Source: Massilia sp. UBA2709 (lineage in GTDB: Bacteria > Pseudomonadota > Gammaproteobacteria > Burkholderiales > Burkholderiaceae_D). From it: a stretch of 32,246 nucleotides of DNA. Location of the stretch: assembly GCA_002354135.1 (NCBI GenBank), contig DEKZ01000023.1:4309-36554 (forward strand). The letters run 5' to 3'. A program made the translations under genes and the position numbers. Below are positions 8,871 through 17,392 of the stretch, piece by piece (within the stretch, counting starts at the first letter, position 1; each line of letters starts with the position of its first letter). The notes below the pieces were generated by a model that did no database searches, was not told the origin of the DNA, and was given only the letters and a program-made list of their open reading frames with translations.

Positions 8871-10807
8871 TGCGCGGCCTCCGCGTCCGCTGCCGGAGCC
8901 GACGTGAAGCCCTTGGCGCCGCGTTTTTTCAGGTGCACCAGCAGCAGGGAGATGGCCGCCGGGGTCACGCCGGAGATGCGCGAAGCCTGGCCCAGGGTTT
9001 CCGGACGCTGTTTATCGAGCTTCTGGCGCACCTCGATCGACAGCGCCGCAATCTCCAGGTAGTTCAGGTTTTCCGGCAATTTCAAGTTCTCGTAGTGGTC
9101 GTGACGCTCCACTTCGCGCGCCTGGCGGTCGATGTAGCCCGCGTATTTCAGCTGGATTTCGACCTGCTCCTTCACCGCCGGATCTTCCACACCCGGGCCG
9201 CCCAGGAGCTGGCCTTCGGTACCGGTCATCGTCACCAGGGTGTCGTAATCGACGTTTGGCCTGCGCAGCAGATCGGCCAGGTTGTACTCGCGTTCCAGGG
9301 CCTGGCCCACCACGCGCTCGGATTCAGCGGCAGCGAGAATGCGCGGATTGACCCAGGTCGAGCGCAGGCGTTCGAGCTCGCGTGCGACGGCTTCGCGCTT
9401 CTCTTCAAACGCTTGCCACTGCGCGTCGCCAACCACGCCGAGCTTGCGGCCGATCTCGGTCAGGCGCATGTCCGCGTTATCTTCGCGCAGCGACAGGCGG
9501 TACTCGGCCCGGCTCGTGAACATACGGTAGGGCTCGGCCACGCCCTGGGTGGTGAGGTCGTCGACCAGCACGCCCAGGTAGGCTTCCGAGCGGCCCGGGG
9601 TCCAGGCTTCCTGCCCCTTCGTCTGCAGCGCCGCGTTCAGGCCGGCGAGCAGGCCCTGGGCCGCCGCCTCCTCGTAGCCGGTGGTGCCGTTGATCTGGCC
9701 GGCGAAGAACAGGCCGCGGATCGCCTTGGTTTCCAGCGAGGCCTTGAGGCCGCGCGGGTCGAAATAATCGTATTCAATGGCGTAGCCCGGACGCAGGATG
9801 AAGGCGTTTTCCATGCCCTTCATCGAGCGCACCAGCGCCAGCTGCACGTCGAACGGCAGGCTGGTCGAGATCCCGTTCGGGTAGAACTCGTTGGTCGTCA
9901 GGCCTTCCGGCTCGAGGAAGATCTGGTGCGACTCCTTGGAGGCGAAACGGTGGATCTTGTCCTCGATCGAAGGGCAATAACGCGGGCCGACACCTTCGAT
10001 GACGCCGGTGTACATCGGGCTACGGTCCAGGCCGTTGCGGATGATGTCGTGGGTTTGCGCATTGGTGTGCGTGACCCAGCACGGCACCTGGCGCGGATGC
10101 ATGCTGGCCTTGCCCATGTACGAGAACACCGGCACCGGATCGAGGTCGCCCGGCTGTTCGGTCAGCACCGAGAAATCGATGCTGCGGCCGTCGATGCGGG
10201 GCGGTGTGCCGGTCTTCAGGCGGCCTTGCGGCAGCTTCAATTCCTTGAGCCGGGCAGACAGCGAGAGCGCAGGCGGATCGCCCGCGCGGCCGGCCGAGTA
10301 GTTTTGCAGGCCGACGTGGATCTTACCGTCCAGGAAAGTGCCTGCCGTCAGCACGACGGCACGGGCGCGGAATTGCAGGCCGATCTGGGTGACGGCGCCG
10401 ACCACGCGGTCGCCCTCCACCATCAGGTCGTCGACGGCCTGCTGGAACAGCCACAGGTTCGGCTGGTTTTCCAGGCGCGAACGGATCGCCGCCTTGTACA
10501 GGATGCGGTCGGCCTGGGCGCGGGTAGCGCGCACGGCCGGGCCCTTGGACGAGTTCAGGATGCGGAACTGGATGCCGGATTCATCGGTGGCAATGGCCAT
10601 CGCGCCACCCAGGGCATCGACTTCCTTGACCAGATGGCCCTTGCCGATGCCGCCAATGGAGGGGTTGCACGACATCTGGCCCAGGGTTTCAATGTTGTGC
10701 GTCAGGAGCAGCGTCTTCTGCCCCGTGCGTGCGGACGCGAGTGCAGCCTCGGTGCCGGCATGGCCGCCGCCGACGACGATCACGTCGAATTCAGTAGGAA
10801 ATAGCAT
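8867..10807 (-). CDS. mnmG: tRNA uridine-5-carboxymethylaminomethyl modification enzyme MnmG
   Basis: FAD-dependent enzyme (formerly GidA) that, with MnmE, modifies the wobble uridine of several tRNAs. The 646-residue product is full length. It has the FAD-binding VVGGGHAGTEAA motif at residues 11-22, the catalytic cysteine in SCNPSIGGIGKGH (Cys47), a second conserved block KTGTPPRIDG, and the C-terminal helical domain ending near ISGVTPAAISLLLVHLKK. It is first in the mnmG-rsmG-parA-parB series and is transcribed away from the proposed origin. Confidence 0.98.
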   Translation of the reverse strand: MLFPTEFDVIVVGGGHAGTEAALASARTGQKTLLLTHNIETLGQMSCNPSIGGIGKGHLVKEVDALGGAMAIATDESGIQFRILNSSKGPAVRATRAQADRILYKAAIRSRLENQPNLWLFQQAVDDLMVEGDRVVGAVTQIGLQFRARAVVLTAGTFLDGKIHVGLQNYSAGRAGDPPALSLSARLKELKLPQGRLKTGTPPRIDGRSIDFSVLTEQPGDLDPVPVFSYMGKASMHPRQVPCWVTHTNAQTHDIIRNGLDRSPMYTGVIEGVGPRYCPSIEDKIHRFASKESHQIFLEPEGLTTNEFYPNGISTSLPFDVQLALVRSMKGMENAFILRPGYAIEYDYFDPRGLKASLETKAIRGLFFAGQINGTTGYEEAAAQGLLAGLNAALQTKGQEAWTPGRSEAYLGVLVDDLTTQGVAEPYRMFTSRAEYRLSLREDNADMRLTEIGRKLGVVGDAQWQAFEEKREAVARELERLRSTWVNPRILAAAESERVVGQALEREYNLADLLRRPNVDYDTLVTMTGTEGQLLGGPGVEDPAVKEQVEIQLKYAGYIDRQAREVERHDHYENLKLPENLNYLEIAALSIEVRQKLDKQRPETLGQASRISGVTPAAISLLLVHLKKRGAKGFTSAPAADAEAAQ

Positions 10808-10840
10808 GATGGAAGTGTGGAGCGAGGAGACTAATTCACG

Positions 10841-10846
10841 ATTATA
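10841..10846 (-). promoter_or_regulatory. Putative -10 element for mnmG
   Basis: A perfect TATAAT on the minus strand about 35 bp before the mnmG ATG. No good -35 lies 16-18 bp upstream (best is CGAGTC), so the promoter may need an activator. The nearest parS site starts about 50 bp upstream. Confidence 0.45.
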
Positions 10847-10896
10847 GAAGCATTTCTTGGCGCGGACTCGGCTCGGGCTGAAAACGCGACGGTTTT

Positions 10897-10912
10897 TGTT
10901 TCACGTGGAACA
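10897..10912. promoter_or_regulatory. parS: parS site 1
   Basis: TGTTTCACGTGGAACA; its reverse complement TGTTCCACGTGAAACA is identical to the classic bacterial parS. It is the ParB loading site nearest mnmG. Confidence 0.93.
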
Positions 10913-10935
10913 CAACAGCCGTACGCCGTTATGAC

Positions 10936-10951
10936 TGTTTCACGTGAAACA
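10936..10951. promoter_or_regulatory. parS: parS site 2 (perfect palindrome)
   Basis: TGTTTCACGTGAAACA, the perfect 16-bp palindromic parS consensus, 39 bp from site 1. Confidence 0.96.
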
Positions 10952-10982
10952 ATTGCTCCGCCGGGAAGCGTTCAGGCACAAA

Positions 10983-11006
10983 AAAAGCCGGGCAAGCCCG
11001 GCTTTT
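10983..11006. terminator. Rho-independent terminator between parS 2 and parS 3
   Basis: GCCGGG-CAAG-CCCGGC hairpin (10987-11002) flanked by A and T runs that also pair. On the minus strand the stem is followed by six T, so it terminates the TSUP gene that ends at 11037. On the plus strand it has four T. Its last base is the first base of parS 3. Confidence 0.85.
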
Positions 11007-11021
11007 GTTCCACGTGAAACA
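11006..11021. promoter_or_regulatory. parS: parS site 3
   Basis: TGTTCCACGTGAAACA, the classic parS sequence. It lies between the stop codon of the TSUP permease gene and its terminator, so it is transcribed as part of that gene's 3' untranslated region. Confidence 0.95.
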
Positions 11022-11036
11022 AGGTCACCACGCAAC

Positions 11037-11807
11037 TCAACTGGCCCAGCGCACGACCGCATCGAAGCCCGTCTTTACGATCAGGGTCGACACCACGACG
11101 AGGAACAGCTTGCGTACAAAGGCGCTGCCGTGCTTGATCGCCAGGCGGGTACCGACCAGGGAACCGGCAATCTGGCAAGCCGCCATCAGCAGGCCCAACT
11201 GCCAGAGCAGGTGCCCGCTGTAGCCGAACCACATCAGCGCCGACAGGTTGCAGGCCACGTTCACGATTTTCGCCGCCGCCGAGGCGCTCAAGAAATCGAA
11301 GCCGAAGAAGCGAACGTAAAGAAAGATCAGGAAGCTGCCGGTGCCCGGCCCGAAAAAGCCGTCATAAAAACCGATGGCCGCGCCCATGCCGATTGCCCAC
11401 CAGCGTTCCGCCGAGCCGCTGTGCACCGGCGCGTGGACTGAACCCAGGTCCTTCTTGCGGAAGGTATAGATGGCGACCGCCAGCAGGATCAGCGGCAGCA
11501 GGCTGCGCACGAAGTCGCCCGGCACGCGGGTCACGGTCCAGGCGCCGACAAAGGACAGGGCAAAGGCCGCCAGCGCCGCCGGCGCCGCCGCGCTCCAGGC
11601 AACGCGCACGCGCCGGCTGTAATTTACCGCCGCCGCGCCGGTGCCGAAGATGCTGGCCAGCTTGTTCGTGCCGAGCAGGGTTGCCGGCACTTCTTTCGGT
11701 AACACGGAAAAAATCGCGGGCACCTGGATCAGGCCGCCGCCGCCCACCACGGCGTCCACGAGCCCGGCGAGAAAGGCTGCGCCGCCAAGCCATACGAAGT
11801 CAATCAT
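11037..11807 (-). CDS. TSUP (TauE/SafE) family membrane permease
   Basis: Predicted integral membrane transporter of the TauE/SafE family, whose known members export sulfite or sulfoacetate or move other sulfur compounds. The roughly 256-residue product is the usual size. It has repeated glycine-rich hydrophobic segments: FLAGLVDAVVGGGGLIQVPAIF near the N-terminus, GTNKLASIFGTGAAAVNY, and the internal repeat GFYDGFFGPGTGSFLIFLYV. I chose the ATG at 11807; a GTG one codon upstream (11810) is also possible. The substrate cannot be read from the sequence. The gene is divergent from the alcohol dehydrogenase at 11936. Confidence 0.9.
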   Translation of the reverse strand: MIDFVWLGGAAFLAGLVDAVVGGGGLIQVPAIFSVLPKEVPATLLGTNKLASIFGTGAAAVNYSRRVRVAWSAAAPAALAAFALSFVGAWTVTRVPGDFVRSLLPLILLAVAIYTFRKKDLGSVHAPVHSGSAERWWAIGMGAAIGFYDGFFGPGTGSFLIFLYVRFFGFDFLSASAAAKIVNVACNLSALMWFGYSGHLLWQLGLLMAACQIAGSLVGTRLAIKHGSAFVRKLFLVVVSTLIVKTGFDAVVRWAS

Positions 11808-11935
11808 CACCTGCTTTCGATACGTTGAAGAGACGAAATTGTACGCAGGTTAGCACCATGACGCAGCCGCCAACTTTTCCGCAGCCCAGCCATTCTGGTG
11901 TAATCTTGATCGATCCAAACGCACGGGGAACAACC

Positions 11936-13093
11936 ATGACCGCCTTTGCCTTCAGCACCGTCGCCCACATCGTTTCCGAACCCGGCGCCGCCAGCCGCCT
12001 TGGCGAGATCGTCCGCGAACGCTTCCCCTCCTCCCGCCGCGCCCTCGTCGTGACCGATCCGGGTTTTCTCCGCACCGGCCTGGCAGAGATGCCTTGCCTG
12101 GACCTGAAGCGCCACCGCTTCACCGTCAGCGTCTATTCCGGCGTGGTCGCCGATCCGCCCGAAGACGTGGTGCTGGACGCGGTGCGCTTCGCCCGCGAGA
12201 ACGAGGCGGACCTGGTCATCGGCCTGGGCGGCGGCAGCTCGATGGACGTGGCCAAGCTGATCGCCGTGCTGGCGGCCGGCGAGCAGCCCTTGTCCGAGAT
12301 TTACGGTATCGGCAAGGTGACGGGTACGCGCCTGCCCCTGGTGCAAGTGCCGACGACAGCCGGCACCGGTTCCGAGGTCACCAACATCGCGATCGTCACG
12401 ACCGGCGCCACCACCAAGATGGGCGTGGTCGCGCCCCAGCTCTACGCCGACCTGGCAATCCTCGACGCCGCCCTCACCCTCGGCCTGCCGCCCATGGTGA
12501 CGGCCGCGACCGGGATCGACGCCATGGTCCATGCGATCGACGCCTATACCAGCAGGCACAAGAAGAATCCGGTATCGGACACCCTGGCGCGCCAGGCACT
12601 CGAGCTGCTGTCGCGCAATCTCATCCCTGCCTGCGAAAACGGCAGCCGGCTCGAGGTGCGGCAAGCGATGCTGCTGGGCGCCTGCCTGGCCGGCCAGGCC
12701 TTTTCGAACGCGCCGGTGGCGGCAGTACACGCGCTGGCCTATCCGGTCGGCGGCATCTTCCACGTCGCCCACGGGCTGTCGAATTCCCTGGTGCTGCCGC
12801 ATGTGCTGCGCTTCAATGCGCCCGAGGCTGCGCCCCTGTATGCGGAGCTGGCAGCCGTTGCCGTCCCGCAAGCCGGCGGCAGCATCGAGGCGCGCACCGA
12901 GGCGCTCATCGCAGCGATGCAGCACACGGCCCGGATCACCGGCATCCAGACTACGCTGCAGCAGGTCGGCATCAGGGAAAGCGATCTGGACCGGCTGGCG
13001 GACGACGCCATGCGCCAGACCCGTTTGCTGGGGAACAATCCAAGGGAAGTGACGCGGGCGGACGCGCGCGCGATCTACGCCGCCGCGTTGTAG
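11936..13093 (+). CDS. Iron-type (group III) alcohol dehydrogenase
   Basis: NAD(P)-dependent oxidoreductase interconverting an alcohol and its aldehyde. I start it at the ATG at 11936 (MTAFAFSTVAHIV), preceded by GGGGA; the frame is open further upstream, but that part overlaps the divergent gene and is not conserved-looking. The 385-residue product matches the family length. It has the coenzyme-binding GGGSSMD at 98-104, PTTAGTGSEVTN at 139-150, and metal ligands in the expected places: Asp195 and His199 (GIDAMVHAID), His265 (VHALAYP) and His279 (HVAHGLSN). Its natural substrate is unknown. It is the only plus-strand gene between 1 and 21846 and ends 15 bp from the convergent hydrolase gene. 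Confidence 0.93.
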   Translation: MTAFAFSTVAHIVSEPGAASRLGEIVRERFPSSRRALVVTDPGFLRTGLAEMPCLDLKRHRFTVSVYSGVVADPPEDVVLDAVRFARENEADLVIGLGGGSSMDVAKLIAVLAAGEQPLSEIYGIGKVTGTRLPLVQVPTTAGTGSEVTNIAIVTTGATTKMGVVAPQLYADLAILDAALTLGLPPMVTAATGIDAMVHAIDAYTSRHKKNPVSDTLARQALELLSRNLIPACENGSRLEVRQAMLLGACLAGQAFSNAPVAAVHALAYPVGGIFHVAHGLSNSLVLPHVLRFNAPEAAPLYAELAAVAVPQAGGSIEARTEALIAAMQHTARITGIQTTLQQVGIRESDLDRLADDAMRQTRLLGNNPREVTRADARAIYAAAL

Positions 13094-13108
13094 AAGCGCA
13101 CGATAAAC

Positions 13109-13969
13109 TCAGCCGGACTGCGCCGTCGAGGTCGCGCTCTGGGGCAGGCTGGCGAAAAAATCGAGCAGGAGTGCATTGACCTGATCGGCCGCGGTCAGTT
13201 GCAGCCAATGGTCGGCGCCCTCGATGCGTTCGTAGCGGAAGGTCTCGGCCACGTACTGCGAGGAGTCGCGCATCTGCTCTTCCGTGAGCGCGACGTCGCG
13301 GCTGCTCCAGACGCCCATCACCGGCACCCTCACCGGCTCGGTCTGGCCGCCCAGATTGAAACCATGCGGCACATTCGCACGGTAATAGTTCAGGGCCGCG
13401 GTCATGCGGCCGGGCTCGCGCAGGTCGCTGCGCCAGTGCGACAGCTGGGTCGGATCCGAGGTGAAGTGGCGCATCGCGAAGAAGTCGGCGGCCGTCAGGG
13501 ATTTCTCGGCCAGCAGCGGCGTCATGAACCACAGCATGTAGCTGCTGCGCAGGCGCTGCATGATACCGGCGCGCGCAAACGCCGCCGGATGGCCGACCGA
13601 CAGCGCGACATACTGTTCGACGCGCTGCGGCGCCCGCATGCACAGCAACCAGCCGACCAGCGCGCCCCAGTCGTGGCCGACGACGCGCGCCTTCTCGATG
13701 CCCATGACGTCGAGCAGCGCCAGCATGTCGGCAACAAGATGTTCGGTGCGGTAGGCCGCCACGGCCTCGGGCGCATCGGTGCGGCCATAGCCGCGCAGGT
13801 CGGGAGCGATCACGCGATAGCCGGCGCGCACCAGCGGGCCGACCTGCTTGCGCCAGACGACGTGGGTGTCGGGAAAGCCGTGCAGCAGCAAGACCGCCGG
13901 CCCCTCCCCTGCGCTCATCACATACATGCGCAGACCATTTACGCTCAACATTGCCGATGTGTCTTTCAC
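13109..13969 (-). CDS. Alpha/beta hydrolase, epoxide hydrolase-like
   Basis: Likely soluble epoxide hydrolase or related dehalogenase-fold enzyme. The 286-residue product has the oxyanion motif HGFPD (30-34), the nucleophile elbow GHDWG with Asp100 as nucleophile, a cap region rich in aromatic residues (about 130-210), and the catalytic histidine in GADHWLQL near residue 255. An aspartate nucleophile rather than serine separates it from esterases. It starts with GTG, which overlaps the livM stop by four bases (GTGA) and follows a GGGAGG SD, so it is clearly the last gene of the liv operon. An internal ATG six codons in is an alternative start. Substrate unknown. Confidence 0.88.
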   Translation of the reverse strand: MKDTSAMLSVNGLRMYVMSAGEGPAVLLLHGFPDTHVVWRKQVGPLVRAGYRVIAPDLRGYGRTDAPEAVAAYRTEHLVADMLALLDVMGIEKARVVGHDWGALVGWLLCMRAPQRVEQYVALSVGHPAAFARAGIMQRLRSSYMLWFMTPLLAEKSLTAADFFAMRHFTSDPTQLSHWRSDLREPGRMTAALNYYRANVPHGFNLGGQTEPVRVPVMGVWSSRDVALTEEQMRDSSQYVAETFRYERIEGADHWLQLTAADQVNALLLDFFASLPQSATSTAQSG

Positions 13970-14988
13970 GCCGCCTCCCGCTCCTTGTTCACGGATAGTC
14001 TAGCGCCAGCGTCGGGCCTGGCGCGCGCGCGACGCTCGAGCAGCGCGCCGATCTCGCCGACGATGCCGCGGCGGAACAGCAGCACGCAGGCAATGAAGAT
14101 CAGGCCCGTCACCATGCCGACCGACTCGCCCAGGGTCGAGAACCAGTTGACGCCCGTGGTCTCGGCCAGCCACAGGCCCAGGTCGCCCAGCTTGTTTTCC
14201 AGCGCCACGATGATGAAGGCGCCGATGATCGGTCCGGCCATGGTGCCCATGCCGCCCACCAGGGTCATCAGGACCACCAGGCCCGACATGGTCCAGTGCA
14301 CGTCGGTGAGCGTTTCGAAACCGAGCACGACGGTCTTGGTGGCGCCGGCCAGGCCGGTGAGCGCGGCCGACAAAACGAAGGCGAGCAATTTATAGCGGTC
14401 GGCGTCGTAGCCGAGCGAGATCGCGCGCGGCTCGTTTTCCTTGATGGCTTTCAGGACCTGGCCGAAGGGGGAATGCACGGTGCGCACGATCAGCGCAAAC
14501 CCGAGCACGGCAATCGCCAGCACCACGTAATACAGGGTCAGGTCGTTGCCCAGGTCGAGCACGCCGAACAGGCGCCCGCGCGGCACGCCCTGCAGGCCGT
14601 CCTCGCCATGGGTGTAGGGGCTGCGCAGCGCGGCGAAGTACACCATCTGGGCCAGGGCCAGGGTGATCATCGAAAAATAAATGCCCTGGCGGCGGATCGC
14701 CAGTGCGCCGATCACCAGGCCCAGCACCGCGCTGGCCGCCACGCCCGCCAGGATGCCGAGCTCGGTCGGCAGCCCGATATTGGCCAGCAGGTGCCCGGTC
14801 ACGTAACCGGCACTGCCGAAAAAGGCAGCATGGCCAAACGAGAGCAGGCCGGTAAAGCCGATCAGGAGGTTGAAGGCGCAGGCGAACAGGGCGAAGCACA
14901 GCAGCTTCATCAGGAACACCGGATAGCCGAAGAAAGGCGCCGCCAGCGCGAGAGCCAGGGCAATGCCGTAACCGATTTTCTTGTTCAT
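13966..14988 (-). CDS. livM: Branched-chain amino acid-type ABC transporter permease LivM
   Basis: Inner-membrane permease of a LivHM-type importer. The 340-residue product has about nine hydrophobic segments. Family blocks include LLIGFTGLLSFGHAAFFGSAGYV near residue 45, the LVGGMGTMAGPIIGAF cytoplasmic loop that contacts the ATPase, and the ENEPRAISLGYD segment. It follows livH by two bases and overlaps the downstream hydrolase by four. The substrate of LivHM-type systems ranges from branched-chain amino acids to urea, amides and aromatic acids, so specificity is not fixed by this gene. Confidence 0.93.
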   Translation of the reverse strand: MNKKIGYGIALALALAAPFFGYPVFLMKLLCFALFACAFNLLIGFTGLLSFGHAAFFGSAGYVTGHLLANIGLPTELGILAGVAASAVLGLVIGALAIRRQGIYFSMITLALAQMVYFAALRSPYTHGEDGLQGVPRGRLFGVLDLGNDLTLYYVVLAIAVLGFALIVRTVHSPFGQVLKAIKENEPRAISLGYDADRYKLLAFVLSAALTGLAGATKTVVLGFETLTDVHWTMSGLVVLMTLVGGMGTMAGPIIGAFIIVALENKLGDLGLWLAETTGVNWFSTLGESVGMVTGLIFIACVLLFRRGIVGEIGALLERRARARPDAGARLSVNKEREAA

Positions 14989-14990
14989 GC

Positions 14991-15875
14991 TTACTTTTCC
15001 TTCCCGAACAGGCCGGCCGGGCGCAGCAGCAGCACGATGACCATGACCACGAACACGACGACTTCCGAGCCTTCCGGGTAATACACCCGCGTCAGGCCTT
15101 CGATCACGCCCAGCATCAGGCCGGTGACGATGGAGCCGAGGATCGACCCCATGCCGCCGATCACGACCACGGCGAACACGACGATGATGAGGTTCGAGCC
15201 CATCAGCGGCGTGACGTTGATCACGGGCGCGGCCAGCACGCCGGCCAGACCCGCCAGCGCGACGCCGAAGCCATATGTCAGCGTGACCATGCGCGGCACG
15301 TTGATGCCGAAGGCTTCGACCAACTTCGGGTTCTCGGTGCCGGCGCGCAGGTAGGCGCCGAGGCGGGTCTTTTCGATGACGAACCAGGTGCCCAGGCAGA
15401 CGATGAGCGAAGCGGCGACGACCCAGGCGCGGTAGTTCGGCAGGATCATGAAGCCGAGGTCGGTGGCGCCGGCCAGTTGTTCCGGCACGTCCAGGGTCTG
15501 GCCCGAGACGCCGAAGAAGGAGCGGAACACGCCTTCCAGCAGCAGCGTGATGCCGAAGGTCAGCAATAAGCCGTACAGGTGATCGAGCTTGTAGAGCCAG
15601 CGCAGCATGGTCTTCTCGACGGCGATGCCGAAGGCGCCGACCACGAGTGGCGCGAGCACCAGCATCATCCAGTAGTTCAGTTCATAGGTGCTGACGCCGA
15701 TGAAGGCAATGAAGGCGCCCATCATGTACAGGGCGCCATGCGAGAAATTGATGACGTTCAGGAGGCCGAAGATGACGGCCAGGCCGAGCGAGAGCATCGC
15801 GTAGAAGGAACCGTTGACCAGGCCCAGCAGGAGCTGGCTCATCAGGGCTTGCAGGGGGACTCCGAAGATTTCCAT
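14991..15875 (-). CDS. livH: Branched-chain amino acid-type ABC transporter permease LivH
   Basis: Partner permease of LivM. I place the start at the ATG at 15875 (MEIFGVPLQALMSQLLLGLV), giving 294 residues, the normal LivH length; a frame extending to 16076 would add a non-conserved, proline-rich leader that runs into repeat DNA. Conserved blocks are GLVNGSFYAMLSLGLAVIFG and INFSHGALYM at the N-terminus and VIGGMGSILGSIVTGLMLG for ATPase contact. The SD is weak. It is separated from livK by a 257-bp gap (15876-16132) that holds a composite palindrome and no gene. Confidence 0.92.
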   Translation of the reverse strand: MEIFGVPLQALMSQLLLGLVNGSFYAMLSLGLAVIFGLLNVINFSHGALYMMGAFIAFIGVSTYELNYWMMLVLAPLVVGAFGIAVEKTMLRWLYKLDHLYGLLLTFGITLLLEGVFRSFFGVSGQTLDVPEQLAGATDLGFMILPNYRAWVVAASLIVCLGTWFVIEKTRLGAYLRAGTENPKLVEAFGINVPRMVTLTYGFGVALAGLAGVLAAPVINVTPLMGSNLIIVVFAVVVIGGMGSILGSIVTGLMLGVIEGLTRVYYPEGSEVVVFVVMVIVLLLRPAGLFGKEK

Positions 15876-15970
15876 AGGCACCAGGGTTAAGTCGGAAGCA
15901 GTTGCGGCGCCAGCGAAGACATTGCATGTGGCGCCAAGCCGGCAAGCGCCGGGGGTAATTCGAATGTGCA

Positions 15971-16084
15971 TTGAACGCGTGGGCGGAGAATCCGCCCACC
16001 CTACGAGTATGCGAAGGACGTAGGGTGGGCGGCTATACCCGGCATGATGCGCACACGCGGCAGGTACGCCGCCCACGCGTTCAA
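15971..16084. repeat. Composite inverted REP-like element between livK and livH
   Basis: Two REP-like palindromes in opposite orientation. The first (15979-15999) has arms GTGGGCGGA/TCCGCCCAC around GAA; the second has arms GTGGGCGGC (16025-16033) and GCCGCCCAC (16068-16076) around 34 bases. The outer ends also match perfectly: TTGAACGCGTGGGCGG (15971-15986) against its reverse complement (16069-16084). CGTAGGGTGGG cores face each other inside. Transcribed from livK toward livH it would fold strongly, and may protect livK mRNA and reduce permease expression, as described for REPs in E. coli malEFG. Confidence 0.85.
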
Positions 16085-16132
16085 CTCAGGCTCGCATCAA
16101 CGCGACGGCGATGTCGAACGCGAGCAAACCAA

Positions 16133-17338
16133 TCACTTCCACGCCGCGCACTTCGTCTCGGCCTTGGTCGTGTACGCCTGCTCGCCCGGGATCGTGGCCA
16201 CGACCTTGTAGTAGTCCCATGGGCCCTTCGATTCCTTCGGCGTTTTGACCTGCATCAGGTACATGTCGTAGACCATGCGGCCGTCCGGACGGATCACGCC
16301 GTTCTTGGCGAACATGTCGTTGATCTTGGTGGCCTTCAGGTGCTCCATGATCTTGGTCGCGTCGTCGGTGCCGGTGGCTTTCACCGCGTTCAGGTAGTTC
16401 GTGGTCGCGGAATAGTCGGCCGCCTGCAGCATCGACGGCTGCTTCTTCATCTTGGCGAAGTAGCGCTTGGCCCAGGCGCGGGTGTCGGCGTTCTGGTCCC
16501 AGTACCAGCCGTCGGTCAGGTACATGCCCTGGGTGGTGTTCAGGCCGAGGGTGTGGACGTCGTTGATGAACACCAGCAGGCCGGCGATCTTCATCTTCTT
16601 GGTCAGGCCGAATTCATTCGCGGCCTTGATCGAGTTGATGGTGTCGCCGCCGGCGTTCGCCAGGCCCAGCACCTGCGCCTTCGAGGACTGCGCCTGCAGC
16701 AGGAAGGACGAGAAGTCCGAGGCCGACAGCGGGTGCTTGACGCTGCCCAGCACGCTGCCGCCGTTCTTCTTGATGACGTCCGAGGTGTCCTTCTCGAGCG
16801 ACTGGCCGAAGGCGTAGTCGGCGGTCAGGAAATACCAGCTCTTGCCGCCCTGCTTCAGCACGGCCGAGCCGGTGCCGCGCGCCAGCGCCACGGTGTCGTA
16901 GGCGTAGTGCACGGTGTAGGGCGAGCACTGCTCGTTGGTCAGTTGCGCGGTGCCGGCGCCGATCGAGATGAACACCTTCTTCTTCTCGGCCGCGACCTTG
17001 GCCATGGCCAGGCTGGCGCCGGAATTGGTGCCGCCGATCAGCATGTCGACGCCCTGCTGGTCGAACCATTCGCGCGCTTTCGAGGCGGCGATGTCGGGCT
17101 TGTTCTGGTGGTCGGCGACCATGAACTGGATTTTCTTGCCGGCAACAGCGCCGCCCAGGTCGGCGATGGCCATGCGCACGGCTTCGGCGCCACCGTTGCC
17201 GTCGACGTCGGAATAGACGCCGGACAGGTCGGTAATCATGCCGATCTTGATGGTGTCGCCGCTGATCTGGGCGGAAGCTGGCAGGGCGAAGCCGGCAAAG
17301 GCGGCGGCGGTGGCGAGGGCGAGGGTCGTGCGTTTCAT
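16133..17338 (-). CDS. ABC transporter periplasmic substrate-binding protein (LivK-like)
   Basis: Periplasmic receptor of the importer encoded around it (Peripla_BP_6-like fold). The 401-residue product has a Sec signal peptide (MKRTTLALA..ALPASA) with probable cleavage after Ala23. The mature start QISGDTIKIGMITDLSGVYSD matches the family, followed by GGAEAVRMAIADLGG and DMLIGGTNSGASLA. It lacks a lipobox, so it is soluble. An SD (GGAGA) precedes the ATG. Sequences of this form often come from operons for aromatic acids, amides or uncharacterised substrates, so calling it a leucine receptor would be unsafe. Confidence 0.92.
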   Translation of the reverse strand: MKRTTLALATAAAFAGFALPASAQISGDTIKIGMITDLSGVYSDVDGNGGAEAVRMAIADLGGAVAGKKIQFMVADHQNKPDIAASKAREWFDQQGVDMLIGGTNSGASLAMAKVAAEKKKVFISIGAGTAQLTNEQCSPYTVHYAYDTVALARGTGSAVLKQGGKSWYFLTADYAFGQSLEKDTSDVIKKNGGSVLGSVKHPLSASDFSSFLLQAQSSKAQVLGLANAGGDTINSIKAANEFGLTKKMKIAGLLVFINDVHTLGLNTTQGMYLTDGWYWDQNADTRAWAKRYFAKMKKQPSMLQAADYSATTNYLNAVKATGTDDATKIMEHLKATKINDMFAKNGVIRPDGRMVYDMYLMQVKTPKESKGPWDYYKVVATIPGEQAYTTKAETKCAAWK

Positions 17339-17392
17339 CTTGTCTCCGTTGTTGTATGTGAAGCGTGAAAAAACGTCTGCTTGAACTTCTGC

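Noticed and set aside
8870..10804. A 644-codon plus-strand open frame mirroring mnmG
   Set aside because: Its ends coincide almost exactly with mnmG on the other strand; no motif, SD or conservation-like pattern.
11393..11935. N-terminal extension of the alcohol dehydrogenase frame back to 11393
   Set aside because: It is antisense to the TSUP gene; the ATG at 11936 has a good SD and gives the family length.
15876..16076. Longer LivH with a start at 16076
   Set aside because: The added 67 residues are Pro/Arg-rich, run through the composite palindrome, and make the protein longer than any typical LivH.
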